A stretch of DNA of 64,000 nucleotides from Bacteroidales bacterium (GCA_017962845.1 JAGCUN010000045.1:30070-94069); one strand, 5' to 3'; shown: positions 27,579 to 37,071, numbered from the stretch's first letter. The notes: generated by a model from the letters alone, not told the origin. Program-made: numbers and translations.

Positions 27579-29102
27579 CTATTCCTCTTTTTTCTCTTCT
27601 CTCCTTTCGGGTTTCATCTGGGGGAAGAGCAACACATCCTGGATGGAAGGCGAGTTGGTCATGATCATGGCGAGGCGGTCGATGCCGATGCCGAGACCTG
27701 CGGTGGGGGGCATGCCGAACTCAAGGGCGCGGAGGAAGTCTTCGTCGAGCACCATGGATTCGGTGTCACCGCGTTTGCCAAGTTCGAGCTGGGCCTCGAA
27801 GCGTTTGCGCTGGTCGATGGGATCGTTGAGCTCAGAGTAGGCGTTGCAGAGCTCCTTGCCGTTGCACATCGCCTCGAAACGTTCGGTCATGCCGGGTTTG
27901 GTACGGTGCATCTTGGTAAGCGGTGACATTTCAACAGGGTAGTCATAGATGAAAGTCGGCTGGATGAGTTTTGACTCAGCCGTCTCGCCGAAAATCTCAT
28001 CGATGAGCTTGCCTTTTCCCATCGTGCTATCTACGGCCACACCCACGCTCTTGGCGAAAGCTGCCAGCTCTTGTTCGTTCATGTTGGAGACATCGGTGCC
28101 GGTGAAATGCTCGATGGCCTCGAACATGGTGTAGCGTTTCCACGGACGCTTGAAGTCGATGATGTTCTCGCCCACCTGCACCTTTGTCGTGCCGTGCAGG
28201 GCGATGGCCACAGCTTCCACCATCTCTTCCACCAAATTCATCATCCATTCATAATCTTTATACGCCACATAGAGTTCCATCTGGGTGAATTCGGGGTTGT
28301 GGAAGCGGTCCATACCCTCATTGCGGAAGTCTTTCGAGAACTCGTACACGCCGTCGAAGCCGCCCACGATGAGTTTTTTCAGATAAAGCTCATCCGCGAT
28401 ACGGAGGTAGAGGGTCATGTCGAGGGTATTGTGGTGGGTTTTGAAGGGACGAGCCGCCGCACCGCCGTAGAGAGGCTGCAGGATGGGGGTTACCACTTCG
28501 AGATAACCCTTGTCATTCAAGAAATTACGCATGGTGTTCACCAGCTTGGTACGCTTGATGAAGGTCTCCTTCACCTGCGGGTTGACGATGAGGTCGAGGT
28601 AGCGCTGGCGGTAGCGTTGTTCGGGATCGGAGAAGGCGTCGTAGGTGGTGCCGTCTTTTTCTTTCACAATAGGAAGGGGACGGATGGATTTGCAGAGCAG
28701 GGTGTACTCCTTAACATGGATGCTGATGGCACCGGTCTGTGTGGTGAACACGAAGCCCTTCACACCGATGATGTCGCCGATGTCGAGTTTCTTGAAGATG
28801 GAGTTGTACATCGTTTTGTCTTCGCCGGGGCAAATCTCGTCGCGTTTGACGTAGATCTGGATTCTGCCGACGGCATCCTGGAGTTCGTAGAAGGAGACGG
28901 CGCCCATGATGCGCTGGCTCATGATACGGCCGGCGAGGCTCACATTCTGGAAAAGGGAGTTGTCGGTCGGATATTTTTCAAGGATTTCTTTCGAATTGGC
29001 ATTCACCTCGAAGAGAGGAGCGGGATATGCGTTGATGCCTAACTGGGTGAAATCGTCTAATTTCTTTCTTCTAATGACTTCTTGCTCTGATAATTCTGCC
29101 AT
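27579..29102 (-). CDS. lysS: Lysyl-tRNA synthetase, class II
   Basis: A 507-residue cytoplasmic enzyme charging tRNA-Lys. An N-terminal OB-fold anticodon domain ([19 protein letters not shown]) is followed by the class II catalytic core. Motif 2 is [18 protein letters not shown], and motif 3 is [15 protein letters not shown] near the C-terminus. Length and motifs are complete. The last residues are a charged [11 protein letters not shown] tail. It has its own -7 box at 29129 and precedes the MscS gene. Confidence 0.97.
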   Translation of the reverse strand: MAELSEQEVIRRKKLDDFTQLGINAYPAPLFEVNANSKEILEKYPTDNSLFQNVSLAGRIMSQRIMGAVSFYELQDAVGRIQIYVKRDEICPGEDKTMYNSIFKKLDIGDIIGVKGFVFTTQTGAISIHVKEYTLLCKSIRPLPIVKEKDGTTYDAFSDPEQRYRQRYLDLIVNPQVKETFIKRTKLVNTMRNFLNDKGYLEVVTPILQPLYGGAAARPFKTHHNTLDMTLYLRIADELYLKKLIVGGFDGVYEFSKDFRNEGMDRFHNPEFTQMELYVAYKDYEWMMNLVEEMVEAVAIALHGTTKVQVGENIIDFKRPWKRYTMFEAIEHFTGTDVSNMNEQELAAFAKSVGVAVDSTMGKGKLIDEIFGETAESKLIQPTFIYDYPVEMSPLTKMHRTKPGMTERFEAMCNGKELCNAYSELNDPIDQRKRFEAQLELGKRGDTESMVLDEDFLRALEFGMPPTAGLGIGIDRLAMIMTNSPSIQDVLLFPQMKPERREEKKEE

Positions 29103-29128
29103 GATGGATAGGTCTTAAAATTCGGCTG

Positions 29129-29136
29129 CAAAGATA
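29129..29136 (-). promoter_or_regulatory. -7 box for lysS
   Basis: CAAAGATA on the plus strand reads TATCTTTG on the minus, 26 bp upstream of the lysS ATG at 29102. Confidence 0.65.
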
Positions 29137-29177
29137 CGAATTTTTTTGGAGAAAGAGCAAGGAAAGATGGTGGAGTG

Positions 29178-30350
29178 TTAACCTGCGACGGCAGTGAGTG
29201 CGTAGGCGAGTGCGACGCCGATGTAGGTGCCGATGGCGTAGCCGATGAGTCCGATGACGATACCGCTGATGAGCACTTTTTTGTTGCCCATGGCGCCGAC
29301 TACGGGCGGCACGAACGGCGGGGAGCAGAGCAGGGCCACGAGGGCGACGCAGAAGAGGTCGCCGCTAACCTTGAAGATGCGGCAGAAGAGCAGGTGCAGC
29401 AGGGTGGCCACTACCACGATGAACAGCAGGAAGCCGCCGATGGCCAGCGCTCCGCTGTTGAGGGTTTGAATGTCGAACTGGGAGGCCACCACCACGCTGA
29501 AAACGAGGATAAAGAACATGCCTAACTCGAAGGTTTTGGGAATCTCGCGGATTTTTTTGGAGAAGGAAGCGATGATGGAGAGTGTGGTGATGGTGAGGAT
29601 GATGACCAGCTCGTTGAGGCCGCCGGTGATGAGTAGCGATAGGCCTGCTCCGATGGCGAGGAAGCCGATGGAGATGGCGAGCCCGATGAGCGAGCGCAGG
29701 AAGACACGGCCTTTCAGCAGGGCGCCATACTGCTCGATGCCGTGGTCGAGGTCGCTGCCGGCATCGGTCTGCTCGGAGGTGCTTTCGTCGCTGTAAGGCA
29801 GGAGTTTGCGGAACAGCTTGTACCCGCCGCCCACGATGAACATGATGACGGGGAAGGTGACGACCATCTCGAAGGCCAGCACGGTGGCGATGGTGGTGGA
29901 GTCAACGTGCAATGCTGCGCCGAGGGCGTTGAAGTTCATGGTGCCGCCGGTGTAGATGCCGGTCATCATGGCCGACACGTTGGCGATGTCGCTGATGCCG
30001 GCGTGACGGAAGATGAAGAACCCGCTGACAATGGCTGTCAGCACAGCGATGATTCCGCCGGCCAGCGCGGCGGCGGTCTTCGGCAGCGACTTGGTCCACA
30101 GCTTGAAGTTGCAGTTGAAGAGCATCAGCGGAATGGCGATGGGCACGGTGATGTTCATGATCATCTTCTGGATGCTGAGTCCCGTGCTGCCCTCCTCGAA
30201 GTGGGTGAGGCCGAAGAGGGCGGGGATGATGCCCACCGCGTAGGCAAGGATGACGGTGCCCGCCGCCTTCGCCCATTTGTAGCGGCTGAACAACATGATG
30301 ATAATGATGGGGAAGATGAAATATCCGGCGGTGATAAGCGCAACTTTCAT
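29178..30350 (-). CDS. DUF819 family membrane protein (YjcL-like)
   Basis: A 390-residue polytopic inner-membrane protein with about ten segments. Family-like features are PIAIPLMLFNCNFKLW, the ISDIANVSAMMTGIYTGGTM segment with NFNALGAAL, and a glycine/proline-rich end (SPPFVPPVVGAMGNKKVLIS). DUF819 members are presumed transporters of the bile/Na-symporter type. No substrate is established. It lies 18 bp downstream of the BamA/TamA-like gene on the same strand. Confidence 0.8.
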   Translation of the reverse strand: MKVALITAGYFIFPIIIIMLFSRYKWAKAAGTVILAYAVGIIPALFGLTHFEEGSTGLSIQKMIMNITVPIAIPLMLFNCNFKLWTKSLPKTAAALAGGIIAVLTAIVSGFFIFRHAGISDIANVSAMMTGIYTGGTMNFNALGAALHVDSTTIATVLAFEMVVTFPVIMFIVGGGYKLFRKLLPYSDESTSEQTDAGSDLDHGIEQYGALLKGRVFLRSLIGLAISIGFLAIGAGLSLLITGGLNELVIILTITTLSIIASFSKKIREIPKTFELGMFFILVFSVVVASQFDIQTLNSGALAIGGFLLFIVVVATLLHLLFCRIFKVSGDLFCVALVALLCSPPFVPPVVGAMGNKKVLISGIVIGLIGYAIGTYIGVALAYALTAVAG

Positions 30351-30368
30351 GATGGGTGGGTTTTGTTA

Positions 30369-31835
30369 TTAGAACATATAACCGATTTTCACGTAAAGAT
30401 TGGCCATGCTGGCATTGTCCTGCTTGTTGAACGGCACCGCCCAGTCTACGGAAAGCACGAAGTTGTCGTTCATGGCAATCTTCAGACCGAGACCGGCAGA
30501 GAGGTGCGGCCGGTAGATGGCTTTCTTGTCGAAGTTGAAGTAGTCGGAAAGCTCGTTGAGGTCGAAGTCGGGGTCGTTCTCGGCAATGTTTTTCCGCAGC
30601 TCGTTCTCGTCGATGTCGTAAGGTTGCAGCACCATGCCGGCATCGAGGAAGGGGGTGAGGCCGATATAGAAGTTCTCTTTTTTGACATGGAATTTGCACA
30701 CCTTGAAGCGGAACTCGAGGTTGGCGAAGGCGAAGCCGTTGCTGAGTACGCGATTGCGCAACAGTCCGCGAATGGTGTTGCATCCGCCAAGTCCTTCATA
30801 CAAAACACGTTGTATGTAAAGTGTATTCCAATAGTTGTTCATATAGAACGGGCTCTTGCCGGCCACGGTCAGCTGGGTGGCGATACGATAGGCGAAGGCG
30901 ACATAGTCTTGATAAATCGGCACATAGTGGCGGAAGGTGAAGTTGAAGCGGAGGTTGTTGAACTCGCGCTGGTTGCCGAACTTCTGGGTGTTGAAGCCGG
31001 CCGAGTAGGTGAGGAAGGCGTCGGCGTAGATGCCGTGCGTGGGGTTGGTCTGCCGGTCGCGGGTGTCGTAGGTGATGCCGCCGCGCAGGTAGGGGTGCAT
31101 GCCGCCGTTCTTCTCGTTGGCGCCCACCATGCCCCACTGCACAAACTTGTCGTACAGGCCGGGAATGTCGGGCAGTTGCTTAGCGGGCTTCTTTCCTTTG
31201 TTGAGCATGTCGATGTCCACCGAGTTGAGGAGGTAGCCGAGGAATCCCACGCCGCCGTTCCAGTACCAGTTGCCGCCGATGGGACCTTGGATGTCGGCGG
31301 CGACACGGAAGAGGTCGCGTTTCATCTTGTAGAAAGCGCGGCTTTTATATCCCTCTTCTGCGGTAAAATGCTTGGAATCACGCCATTCGTTGTGGTAGAG
31401 GGTGGTAAAACCGTTGTAGCCGTAAAAGTCGCACATGGCATCGGGCATGTAGACGAGGTCAACGGTGAGACGGTGGTTGGGGATGGCGTATTTGGAGTCG
31501 TACGACAGGCGGAAAAGTCCGTAGTTGCGGGTGGTGTAGGCCGCCTCCACATAGAGAGAGTGCAGGTATTCGGGATAGGTGCTTCCATCGCCGAAGTAGT
31601 AGATGTTGGAAAGAACACCGTATTGGAAACCGAGGTCGGCATCGTAGGCCACGCTCGGCAGGATGCCGAAGGTCCATCCCGTACGTTTCCGGTCAGGGTC
31701 TTTTTCCTTTTTGGGTTTTCCTTTTGCCAAATCCTGCTGTTGCGACATCGTTTTTAAACTATCGGTTTCTGAAGCGTAAATTCCAGAAAAACAGATAGAT
31801 AATAAAAATATCAAAAGGTAGCGTACCAATTTCAT
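30369..31835 (-). CDS. BamA/TamA-like outer-membrane beta-barrel protein
   Basis: A 488-residue protein. The signal peptide begins MKLVRYLLIFLLSICFSG. The mature chain is rich in alternating aromatic strands typical of the bacterial surface antigen (D15) barrel. Glycine-rich strands such as GLGGCNTIRGLLRNRVLSNG and a final aromatic residue in the C-terminal strand (NLYVKIGYMF) support the barrel. No POTRA domains are evident, so it is not the main BamA. The ATG at 31835 was chosen because an upstream in-frame start at 31886 would place the -7 box inside the gene. Confidence 0.78.
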   Translation of the reverse strand: MKLVRYLLIFLLSICFSGIYASETDSLKTMSQQQDLAKGKPKKEKDPDRKRTGWTFGILPSVAYDADLGFQYGVLSNIYYFGDGSTYPEYLHSLYVEAAYTTRNYGLFRLSYDSKYAIPNHRLTVDLVYMPDAMCDFYGYNGFTTLYHNEWRDSKHFTAEEGYKSRAFYKMKRDLFRVAADIQGPIGGNWYWNGGVGFLGYLLNSVDIDMLNKGKKPAKQLPDIPGLYDKFVQWGMVGANEKNGGMHPYLRGGITYDTRDRQTNPTHGIYADAFLTYSAGFNTQKFGNQREFNNLRFNFTFRHYVPIYQDYVAFAYRIATQLTVAGKSPFYMNNYWNTLYIQRVLYEGLGGCNTIRGLLRNRVLSNGFAFANLEFRFKVCKFHVKKENFYIGLTPFLDAGMVLQPYDIDENELRKNIAENDPDFDLNELSDYFNFDKKAIYRPHLSAGLGLKIAMNDNFVLSVDWAVPFNKQDNASMANLYVKIGYMF

Positions 31836-31856
31836 TTTAAGTTTTTTTAAGATTTG

Positions 31857-31864
31857 CAAAAATA
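31857..31864 (-). promoter_or_regulatory. -7 box for the outer-membrane protein and DUF819 genes
   Basis: CAAAAATA on the plus strand reads TATTTTTG on the minus, 21 bp upstream of the ATG at 31835. Confidence 0.6.
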
Positions 31865-31925
31865 ATATAAATTTGGTAACAGCCAATTTTTTGCCGAAAT
31901 TTTCGTTTAACCCATGAAAAAGTCG

Positions 31926-31933
31926 TATTTTTG
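31926..31933 (+). promoter_or_regulatory. -7 box for nrnA and the gld genes
   Basis: TATTTTTG matches TAnnTTTG, 20 bp before the nrnA ATG at 31954. The following four genes overlap or abut, so this may drive nrnA through gldB. Confidence 0.65.
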
Positions 31934-31953
31934 CACTTTCTTAATGTCCGATC

Positions 31954-32994
31954 ATGAGTCTGTTCACATCTGCAAAAATTGGGAAGGTGGCTGAGAAGCT
32001 GAAAACTACCCGTAAGATTACGATCATCTCGCATTTTAATCCCGATGGCGATGCCGTGGGATCTTCTTTAGCCCTTTACCAATACTTTATTCGTGAGGGC
32101 TTTGAAGTGAAGGTGGTGTTGCCGAATCCGGTTTCCGCATTCCTCTGCTGGATGCCGGGGATGGAGAAGGTGATTATTGCCGAGCGGGCCATGAAGACCG
32201 CTGAGCGGGCGTTGGCCGATGCCGACATGCTGTTTGTGGTGGATATGAACGCTTCGCACCGCAGCGGCAATGCCCTCGAACCCTCTATCGTGGGCAGCAA
32301 AGCCTTCAAGGTGCTGATTGACCATCATTTATCTCCAGTTATCGACTGCGATGTGATGTTTTCTACTACCAAAACGACCTCAACTTGCGAGTTGGTGTAT
32401 CAGTTTCTTTCCAAAATCGCTGATTCCAAAGAAAAAATCACCAAGGATGTCGCTGCCTGCATCTACGTGGGCATGATTACCGATACGGGCTCGCTCAGTT
32501 ACATGTGCAACAATCCCAAAACTTACAACATCATTGCAGAGTTGATGAAGAAAGGGATTAACGGAGAGGCCATTCACCGCCAGGTGTATGACAATTATAA
32601 CGAGAGCCGTATCAAGCTGCTCGGCCTCTGCCTGTCGCAAAGACTCAAGGTAATGCGGCCGATTTCTACGACCTATATGTATCTGACCATGAAAGACTTG
32701 AAGGAGAATGGATATGTGGTGGGCGATACAGAAGGTTTTGTCAATTATGGTCTTTCTTTGAAAGGAATTCAGTTCACGGCTTTCTTCACCGAGCGCGAAG
32801 ACCGCATCCGTGTCTCGTTCCGTTCGAAAGGCAATTTCGATGTCAACCAATTTGCCCGCAAGCATTTCAACGGGGGTGGTCACAAGAATGCCTCCGCTGC
32901 TTTCTGGTATGATTCGTTGGAAAATACCCTGAAATATTTTGAGAAGGTGATGAAAGAATATCGGGAAATATTGAGCCCTGAAAATTATGAATAA
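31954..32994 (+). CDS. nrnA: DHH-family oligoribonuclease/pAp phosphatase NrnA
   Basis: A 346-residue cytoplasmic phosphoesterase of the DHH/DHHA1 family. It degrades short oligoribonucleotides and, in many species, 3'-phosphoadenosine 5'-phosphate. Metal-binding motifs are ISHFNPDGDAVGS (His27, Asp31, Asp33), FVVDMNA, and IDHHLSP, with the DHHA1 end FNGGGHKNASAAF. All are intact. Its last 8 bases overlap the GldI-like gene, which suggests translational coupling. Confidence 0.9.
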   Translation: MSLFTSAKIGKVAEKLKTTRKITIISHFNPDGDAVGSSLALYQYFIREGFEVKVVLPNPVSAFLCWMPGMEKVIIAERAMKTAERALADADMLFVVDMNASHRSGNALEPSIVGSKAFKVLIDHHLSPVIDCDVMFSTTKTTSTCELVYQFLSKIADSKEKITKDVAACIYVGMITDTGSLSYMCNNPKTYNIIAELMKKGINGEAIHRQVYDNYNESRIKLLGLCLSQRLKVMRPISTTYMYLTMKDLKENGYVVGDTEGFVNYGLSLKGIQFTAFFTEREDRIRVSFRSKGNFDVNQFARKHFNGGGHKNASAAFWYDSLENTLKYFEKVMKEYREILSPENYE

Positions 32995-33541
32995 ATTACT
33001 GGTATTCATTTTATTAGCATTTCTTTTTGTTTTTTGTGGATGTCAGGAAAAGAAAGATTCTGGCTCTACGGATGGAAAGTATGCTGAATTTGAGTCCAAG
33101 TCGCATCAGAAGAATGGTGAGGAAGCCGCGATGGATTGGAACAGTGTGAATGCTGCCCGCGAGGATGAGGATATTGACTTTTTCTTGCAACGTTATGGCT
33201 GGAAGGCCGAACGGCGTGGCAACGGACTGCGTGTGGAGGTGTTGGAGGAGGGGAGTGGTCCTTTTGTGAAGTCGGAAGATATTGTCACACTGGAATATAC
33301 CACTTGCTTGTTGACGGGCGATACGGTTTATTCTTCGCAGGTAAAAGGTCCCAAGGAGTTCAAGGTGGACAAGTCTGACGAGGTGGTGGGATTGAACGAG
33401 GCTGTGAAGTCGTTGCGGAAAGGAGGGAAGGCGCATGTGGTGATTCCTTCGTTTTTGGGGTATGGATTGGCTGGTGATGGAGAGAAAATCAGGGGGAAGG
33501 TAAGTTTGGCTATGACGATTGAAGTTACTGATATTCAATAA
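32987..33541 (+). CDS. GldI-like FKBP-type peptidyl-prolyl isomerase lipoprotein
   Basis: A 184-residue protein. MNKLLVFILLAFLFVFCGC is a lipoprotein signal (Cys17 or Cys19). The FKBP domain occupies about residues 85-184, with VTLEYTTCLLTGDTVYSS, VGLNEAVKSLRKGGKAHVVI and IPSFLGYGLAGDGEKI. GldI is a lipoprotein FKBP needed for gliding in Flavobacterium. The position directly before gldD and gldB supports that assignment, but FKBP lipoproteins are common and I leave the symbol blank. It overlaps nrnA by 8 bp. Confidence 0.78.
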   Translation: MNKLLVFILLAFLFVFCGCQEKKDSGSTDGKYAEFESKSHQKNGEEAAMDWNSVNAAREDEDIDFFLQRYGWKAERRGNGLRVEVLEEGSGPFVKSEDIVTLEYTTCLLTGDTVYSSQVKGPKEFKVDKSDEVVGLNEAVKSLRKGGKAHVVIPSFLGYGLAGDGEKIRGKVSLAMTIEVTDIQ

Positions 33542-33542
33542 T

Positions 33543-34145
33543 ATGATAAGAAATTATTTGCTCGGTTCACTGTTGTTGCTGTTGTTGGCAGGCTGTCATT
33601 CTGACAAGGAGGCTGAGCAGCCCAAGCCGGTGGGATATTTCCGGTTGGAGTTGCCGTCGCAGGAATACCAGAAGTTTGATACGACTCTGCTGCCTTTCAC
33701 TTTCGACTATTCCCGGAGTGCTTACTATGAGGTGCCGAAATCTTCCGACACGGCCACGTGGGTGTTGATTCATTACCCGAAGCAGAATGCTTCGATCGAG
33801 ATGTTGTATAAGTGGGCGAAAGACAGTGCGGATTTGACGCGCTTGATGTTGGCCGACCGCGATTTTGTGGAGTTTCATTACCAGAAGGCCTCTGGGGTGA
33901 CCACCCGCGACTTTCGCGAGCTGGGTGCGAAGGAGCATGTGAGCGGACTTTTCTATGATATATATGGTAAGGAGGTGGCCTGTCCGTTTCATTATTGGAT
34001 GACCGATGAGCAGCATAATTTCATGCGCGCCACTCTCTATTTCCATTTTACGCCCAACAACGATTCGGTGCAGCCGGTTATCAATTCTATCCGCGAGGAT
34101 GCCCTGCGGATGATTCAAACTTTTGAATGGAAAAACAATGAATAA
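33543..34145 (+). CDS. gldD: Gliding motility lipoprotein GldD
   Basis: A 200-residue lipoprotein (MIRNYLLGSLLLLLLAGC, lipobox Cys18). GldD features are KPVGYFRLELPSQEYQKFD, PFTFDYSRSAYYEVP, and later HVSGLFYDIYGKEVACPFHY and WMTDEQHNFMRATLYFH. GldD is required for gliding and T9SS function in Flavobacterium; its biochemical job is unknown. The ATG at 33543 begins the lipobox signal and lies 1 bp after the upstream stop. An in-frame ATG at 33519 would not give a better signal. It overlaps gldB by 8 bp. Confidence 0.88.
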   Translation: MIRNYLLGSLLLLLLAGCHSDKEAEQPKPVGYFRLELPSQEYQKFDTTLLPFTFDYSRSAYYEVPKSSDTATWVLIHYPKQNASIEMLYKWAKDSADLTRLMLADRDFVEFHYQKASGVTTRDFRELGAKEHVSGLFYDIYGKEVACPFHYWMTDEQHNFMRATLYFHFTPNNDSVQPVINSIREDALRMIQTFEWKNNE

Positions 34146-35232
34146 GAAGAAAATTTTGATCATTGCGGGAAGTGTCATCGTGGTGGCGCTTGCTGTTGTT
34201 TTGGTGTTCTGGTTGGTGAATCGGAACAAGAAGGAGAAGCACGAGGGGTTGAATCAGCGCAAGTATCAGGTGGAGACGAAGGCGGTGCAAGATACCATCG
34301 AGGATCTTTATCAGAAGACTAATGTGAAGATTCTTCGATTTGATCAGGATGTTTACCACTTGGATACCAATGCGTTGCAGGATGGTATTCGGAAGTTGGG
34401 TAAGAAATATCATGGCATTTTCATTGACTCTACGGCTTGGCATTATCCTCAAGCTGTTGCGCAGATGAAGGGTTTTCTTGCGGATCCGTATTTTGTGGAG
34501 TTATATAAATATGTCAATAGCCAATATGCGAATATTGGTGAGTTGGAGGATGAGTTGCGGCACGCATTGGCCTATTACCAATACTATTTTCCAGATGCAA
34601 AATTGCCTGTTTTTTATAGTGTTGTAGGCGGCATCGATCCTGATTCTTATACAAAACTTGTTGAGGGACAAGTGATTGATGGAAAGTTGTCCTTGATTCT
34701 TCATTTGGATTGGTATTTGGGGAAAGACAATAAATATTATGGGGCTTTGCCTCAATATATCCGCCGTCAGTGCGACAAAAAGTACCTTGCCATTGATTGT
34801 TTCCGCAACGTGCTGGTGTGGGATCAGTTGCCGAACAAGGAGCCTATCACCTTGTTGGACAATATGTTGATGGCGGGTAAGGTGCTGTATTTCACCGAGA
34901 TGCTATTTCCCAATCGTCCCTTGGAGGATGTGTTTGCCTATACAACCGAAGAATTGCAGTGGGCTGAGCAGCATCACGGAGATGTGTGGAATTATCTGAT
35001 TGAAAATGAGTTGGTGTATTCCAAAGATGCTACTGTGGCGCAGCATCTGATTGATGTGGCTCCTGAAACCAAGCCTTTCAAGGGGTCGCCTGGCAGGATG
35101 GGCGCGTTTGTCGGATGGAAGATTGTTTGCCATTTTATGGAAAATAATCCGAAAATTTCATTCCAGGAGATGATGAAAATGACGGATATGAATGAAATGT
35201 TAAAAAAATCGGGATATAAACCACAGAAATAG
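34138..35232 (+). CDS. gldB: Gliding motility protein GldB
   Basis: A 364-residue protein with GldB hallmarks: LHLDWYLGKDNKYYGALPQY, LLDNMLMAGKVLYF, ELQWAEQHHGDVWNYL, and the C-terminal PGRMGAFVGWKIVCHFMENN to GYKP. GldB is an envelope protein needed for gliding and T9SS in Flavobacterium. In the model it is a lipoprotein, but here the N-terminus (about 8-28) is an uninterrupted hydrophobic helix with no lipobox Cys. The ATG at 34138 overlaps the gldD stop by 8 bp. Confidence 0.88.
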   Translation: MNKKKILIIAGSVIVVALAVVLVFWLVNRNKKEKHEGLNQRKYQVETKAVQDTIEDLYQKTNVKILRFDQDVYHLDTNALQDGIRKLGKKYHGIFIDSTAWHYPQAVAQMKGFLADPYFVELYKYVNSQYANIGELEDELRHALAYYQYYFPDAKLPVFYSVVGGIDPDSYTKLVEGQVIDGKLSLILHLDWYLGKDNKYYGALPQYIRRQCDKKYLAIDCFRNVLVWDQLPNKEPITLLDNMLMAGKVLYFTEMLFPNRPLEDVFAYTTEELQWAEQHHGDVWNYLIENELVYSKDATVAQHLIDVAPETKPFKGSPGRMGAFVGWKIVCHFMENNPKISFQEMMKMTDMNEMLKKSGYKPQK

Positions 35233-35292
35233 AACAAGTTAAAATTTTTATAAAAATTTGTTGATAATATATCAAAATTAACAAAAATATAT

Positions 35293-35300
35293 TATCTTTG
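35293..35300 (+). promoter_or_regulatory. -7 box for ssb
   Basis: TATCTTTG matches TAnnTTTG, 35 bp before the ssb ATG. The region between gldB and ssb is otherwise AT-rich and featureless. Confidence 0.65.
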
Positions 35301-35335
35301 CAGCATCAATTTATTACTAACTAAAACTAATTATT

Positions 35336-35758
35336 ATGTCTGGAGTTAACAAAGTTATTCTCATTGGAAATGTGGGCAAAGATCCCGAAGTTCGCGTTTT
35401 TGAAGGCGGTATGAAGAAAGTCAGTTTCACGCTGGCCACTTCTGAAAGCTATAAGGACAAGCAGGGCAACCGCAAGGAGTACACGGAGTGGCACAACGTT
35501 GCGTGCTGGCGTTCGTTGGCCGATATTGCGGAAAAGTATTTCACCAAGGGCAAGCTCCTGTATGTGGAGGGGCGTCTCCGTACCCGTAGTTGGGAGGAAA
35601 ACGGTGTGAAAAAGTATTTTACAGAAATTATCGCCGATGCGGTCACCATGTTGGGGTCGCGCAGTGATGGAAAATCTACGGAGCAGCGGGTGGAGAATGC
35701 CGAGCCGGTCAGTTTCTCCAATCCCGAACCGACTCCCGGCGACGATTTGCCGTTCTAA
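35336..35758 (+). CDS. ssb: Single-stranded DNA-binding protein
   Basis: A 140-residue SSB. The OB fold spans about residues 1-105 (VNKVILIGNVGKDPEVRVF, EYTEWHNVACWRSLADIAEKY, GKLLYVEGRLRTRSW). A short linker leads to the conserved acidic tip PGDDLPF that binds partner proteins. Linkage of ssb to gld genes is also seen in Flavobacteria. The stop codon overlaps the stop of the convergent GT2 gene by 3 bases, with no terminator between. Confidence 0.95.
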   Translation: MSGVNKVILIGNVGKDPEVRVFEGGMKKVSFTLATSESYKDKQGNRKEYTEWHNVACWRSLADIAEKYFTKGKLLYVEGRLRTRSWEENGVKKYFTEIIADAVTMLGSRSDGKSTEQRVENAEPVSFSNPEPTPGDDLPF

Positions 35759-37071
35759 ACCATCCGTCTGCGGATTCCCATTTCAAGGCGAAACAGTTCA
35801 TCCCTCAGTCTGCTGAGATCTTCAGTGGTCCATTCGTCTAATGGGGCATTGTAGCAGTTAAGGAGAGTCTCTTCGATTTCGATGGCGCTATCGTGTTGGG
35901 CTTCCAACATAGTGTTCTGTTGTTCCATGTTTGTAGAGTTGAGTAGTAAGTTTAGTATTGAAGTGCTGTTGGTTTCGGGGAGCTCTCTTTTTAATTCTTG
36001 TGGGTAGTCTTGCCGCAGGAACTGCAGGATGCGCAATCCGTCGGCTTTCTCGTGGAAGCTGCGGCGGAACTGCTCTATGGTACGAGCGTTTGCACGCAGC
36101 GGTCCCCACAGGTCGTCGGTTTTGAACTGTGCCTGAAGGAAGCGGGTGAAGTCGTTGTCGATATCCTCCGTGTAGAGGCGGTCGATGAGCTGGTAGGTAT
36201 CTGCCACTTTCTGGAAGGATGCGGGACTGTAGAGCGGGTAGCTCTCCCAGTTGCCGGCGGCACCTTTCATCATGGCGGGACCGGTACCGAAGGCGACGCG
36301 GTCGGAGAACCTGGCGGCCGGATAGACACACTCCTCGTTCCAGCTGCCCACCTCGCCCATCTTGCGGAGCTTTTGCAGCAGGTAGAAGTCCTCGCCGCTC
36401 TGTACGGGCGTGATGCCGCCGATTTTCCGCAGCGAGGTCGCCCGCACCACGATGGCGCTGCCGATGGCTGTGAACGAGTACGGACTGCCGATGGTCAGCA
36501 TGTTGAGCGCATAGTGCCGCATGTAGATTTCGTAACGCAGGATGGCACGGTCTTTCTCCTCATCGCCGGTGAGTCGGTGGTAGTAGGGAACCGACAAGGC
36601 CACCCATGCCGGATGGCGTGTGAGGCTGCGGGCGACCGACTCAAAGTAGTCGGGGCCGAACTCGGTGTCGGCATCCATGCTGATGACGAGGTCGTGGCTG
36701 TTGGCCACCGACAGGATGTGGTCGAAGAGGGTTTTCCGTGCCCAGCCGACGCCATGTTTCTTGCCGTGCCAGCCATTGCCGTGCGACGAGCGGTCGATGA
36801 TTTCTATCGGGAAGGGGGCATGCGTGCGGTACGCTTCCACCCACTGCAGGAGATCGGCATTGTGGTGGCATATTTCTACCTTGTCGGCGCTGTACCACCA
36901 TCCGTCGGGCTGGTTAATGCAGAGATATACGGTGAACGGGTGGAAAGTGCGTTGCTGCGCGATGCAGTCGAGGGTGCGGGGCAGCCATTCTCGCTCATCC
37001 ATGGCCGGTATGGCCACGTGGAGGTGGACTTCTGGGACAGCCGCAGGCAGATGAGGCTTATTTCCCTGCAC
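35755..37071 (-). CDS. GT2-family glycosyltransferase
   Basis: A 438-residue protein with a GT-A fold. The N-terminal nucleotide-sugar strand is LHVAIPAMDEREWLPRTL. The metal-binding DxD region is ISMDADTEF. An acceptor-site SGEDFYLLQKLRKMGEVG follows. No clear membrane segments are seen. The C-terminal ~100 residues look helical and polar, unlike a compact GT2. Its start overlaps the sugar-phosphate transferase gene by 14 bp, so it belongs to the same glycan operon. Donor and acceptor are unknown. Confidence 0.82.
   Translation of the reverse strand: MQGNKPHLPAAVPEVHLHVAIPAMDEREWLPRTLDCIAQQRTFHPFTVYLCINQPDGWWYSADKVEICHHNADLLQWVEAYRTHAPFPIEIIDRSSHGNGWHGKKHGVGWARKTLFDHILSVANSHDLVISMDADTEFGPDYFESVARSLTRHPAWVALSVPYYHRLTGDEEKDRAILRYEIYMRHYALNMLTIGSPYSFTAIGSAIVVRATSLRKIGGITPVQSGEDFYLLQKLRKMGEVGSWNEECVYPAARFSDRVAFGTGPAMMKGAAGNWESYPLYSPASFQKVADTYQLIDRLYTEDIDNDFTRFLQAQFKTDDLWGPLRANARTIEQFRRSFHEKADGLRILQFLRQDYPQELKRELPETNSTSILNLLLNSTNMEQQNTMLEAQHDSAIEIEETLLNCYNAPLDEWTTEDLSRLRDELFRLEMGIRRRMV

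Noticed and set aside
29742..31757. Rightward open frame of about 670 codons antisense to DUF819 and the outer-membrane protein gene
   Set aside because: It is a GC-skew shadow: the leftward frames have clear family features, a signal peptide and membrane segments, while this one has none.
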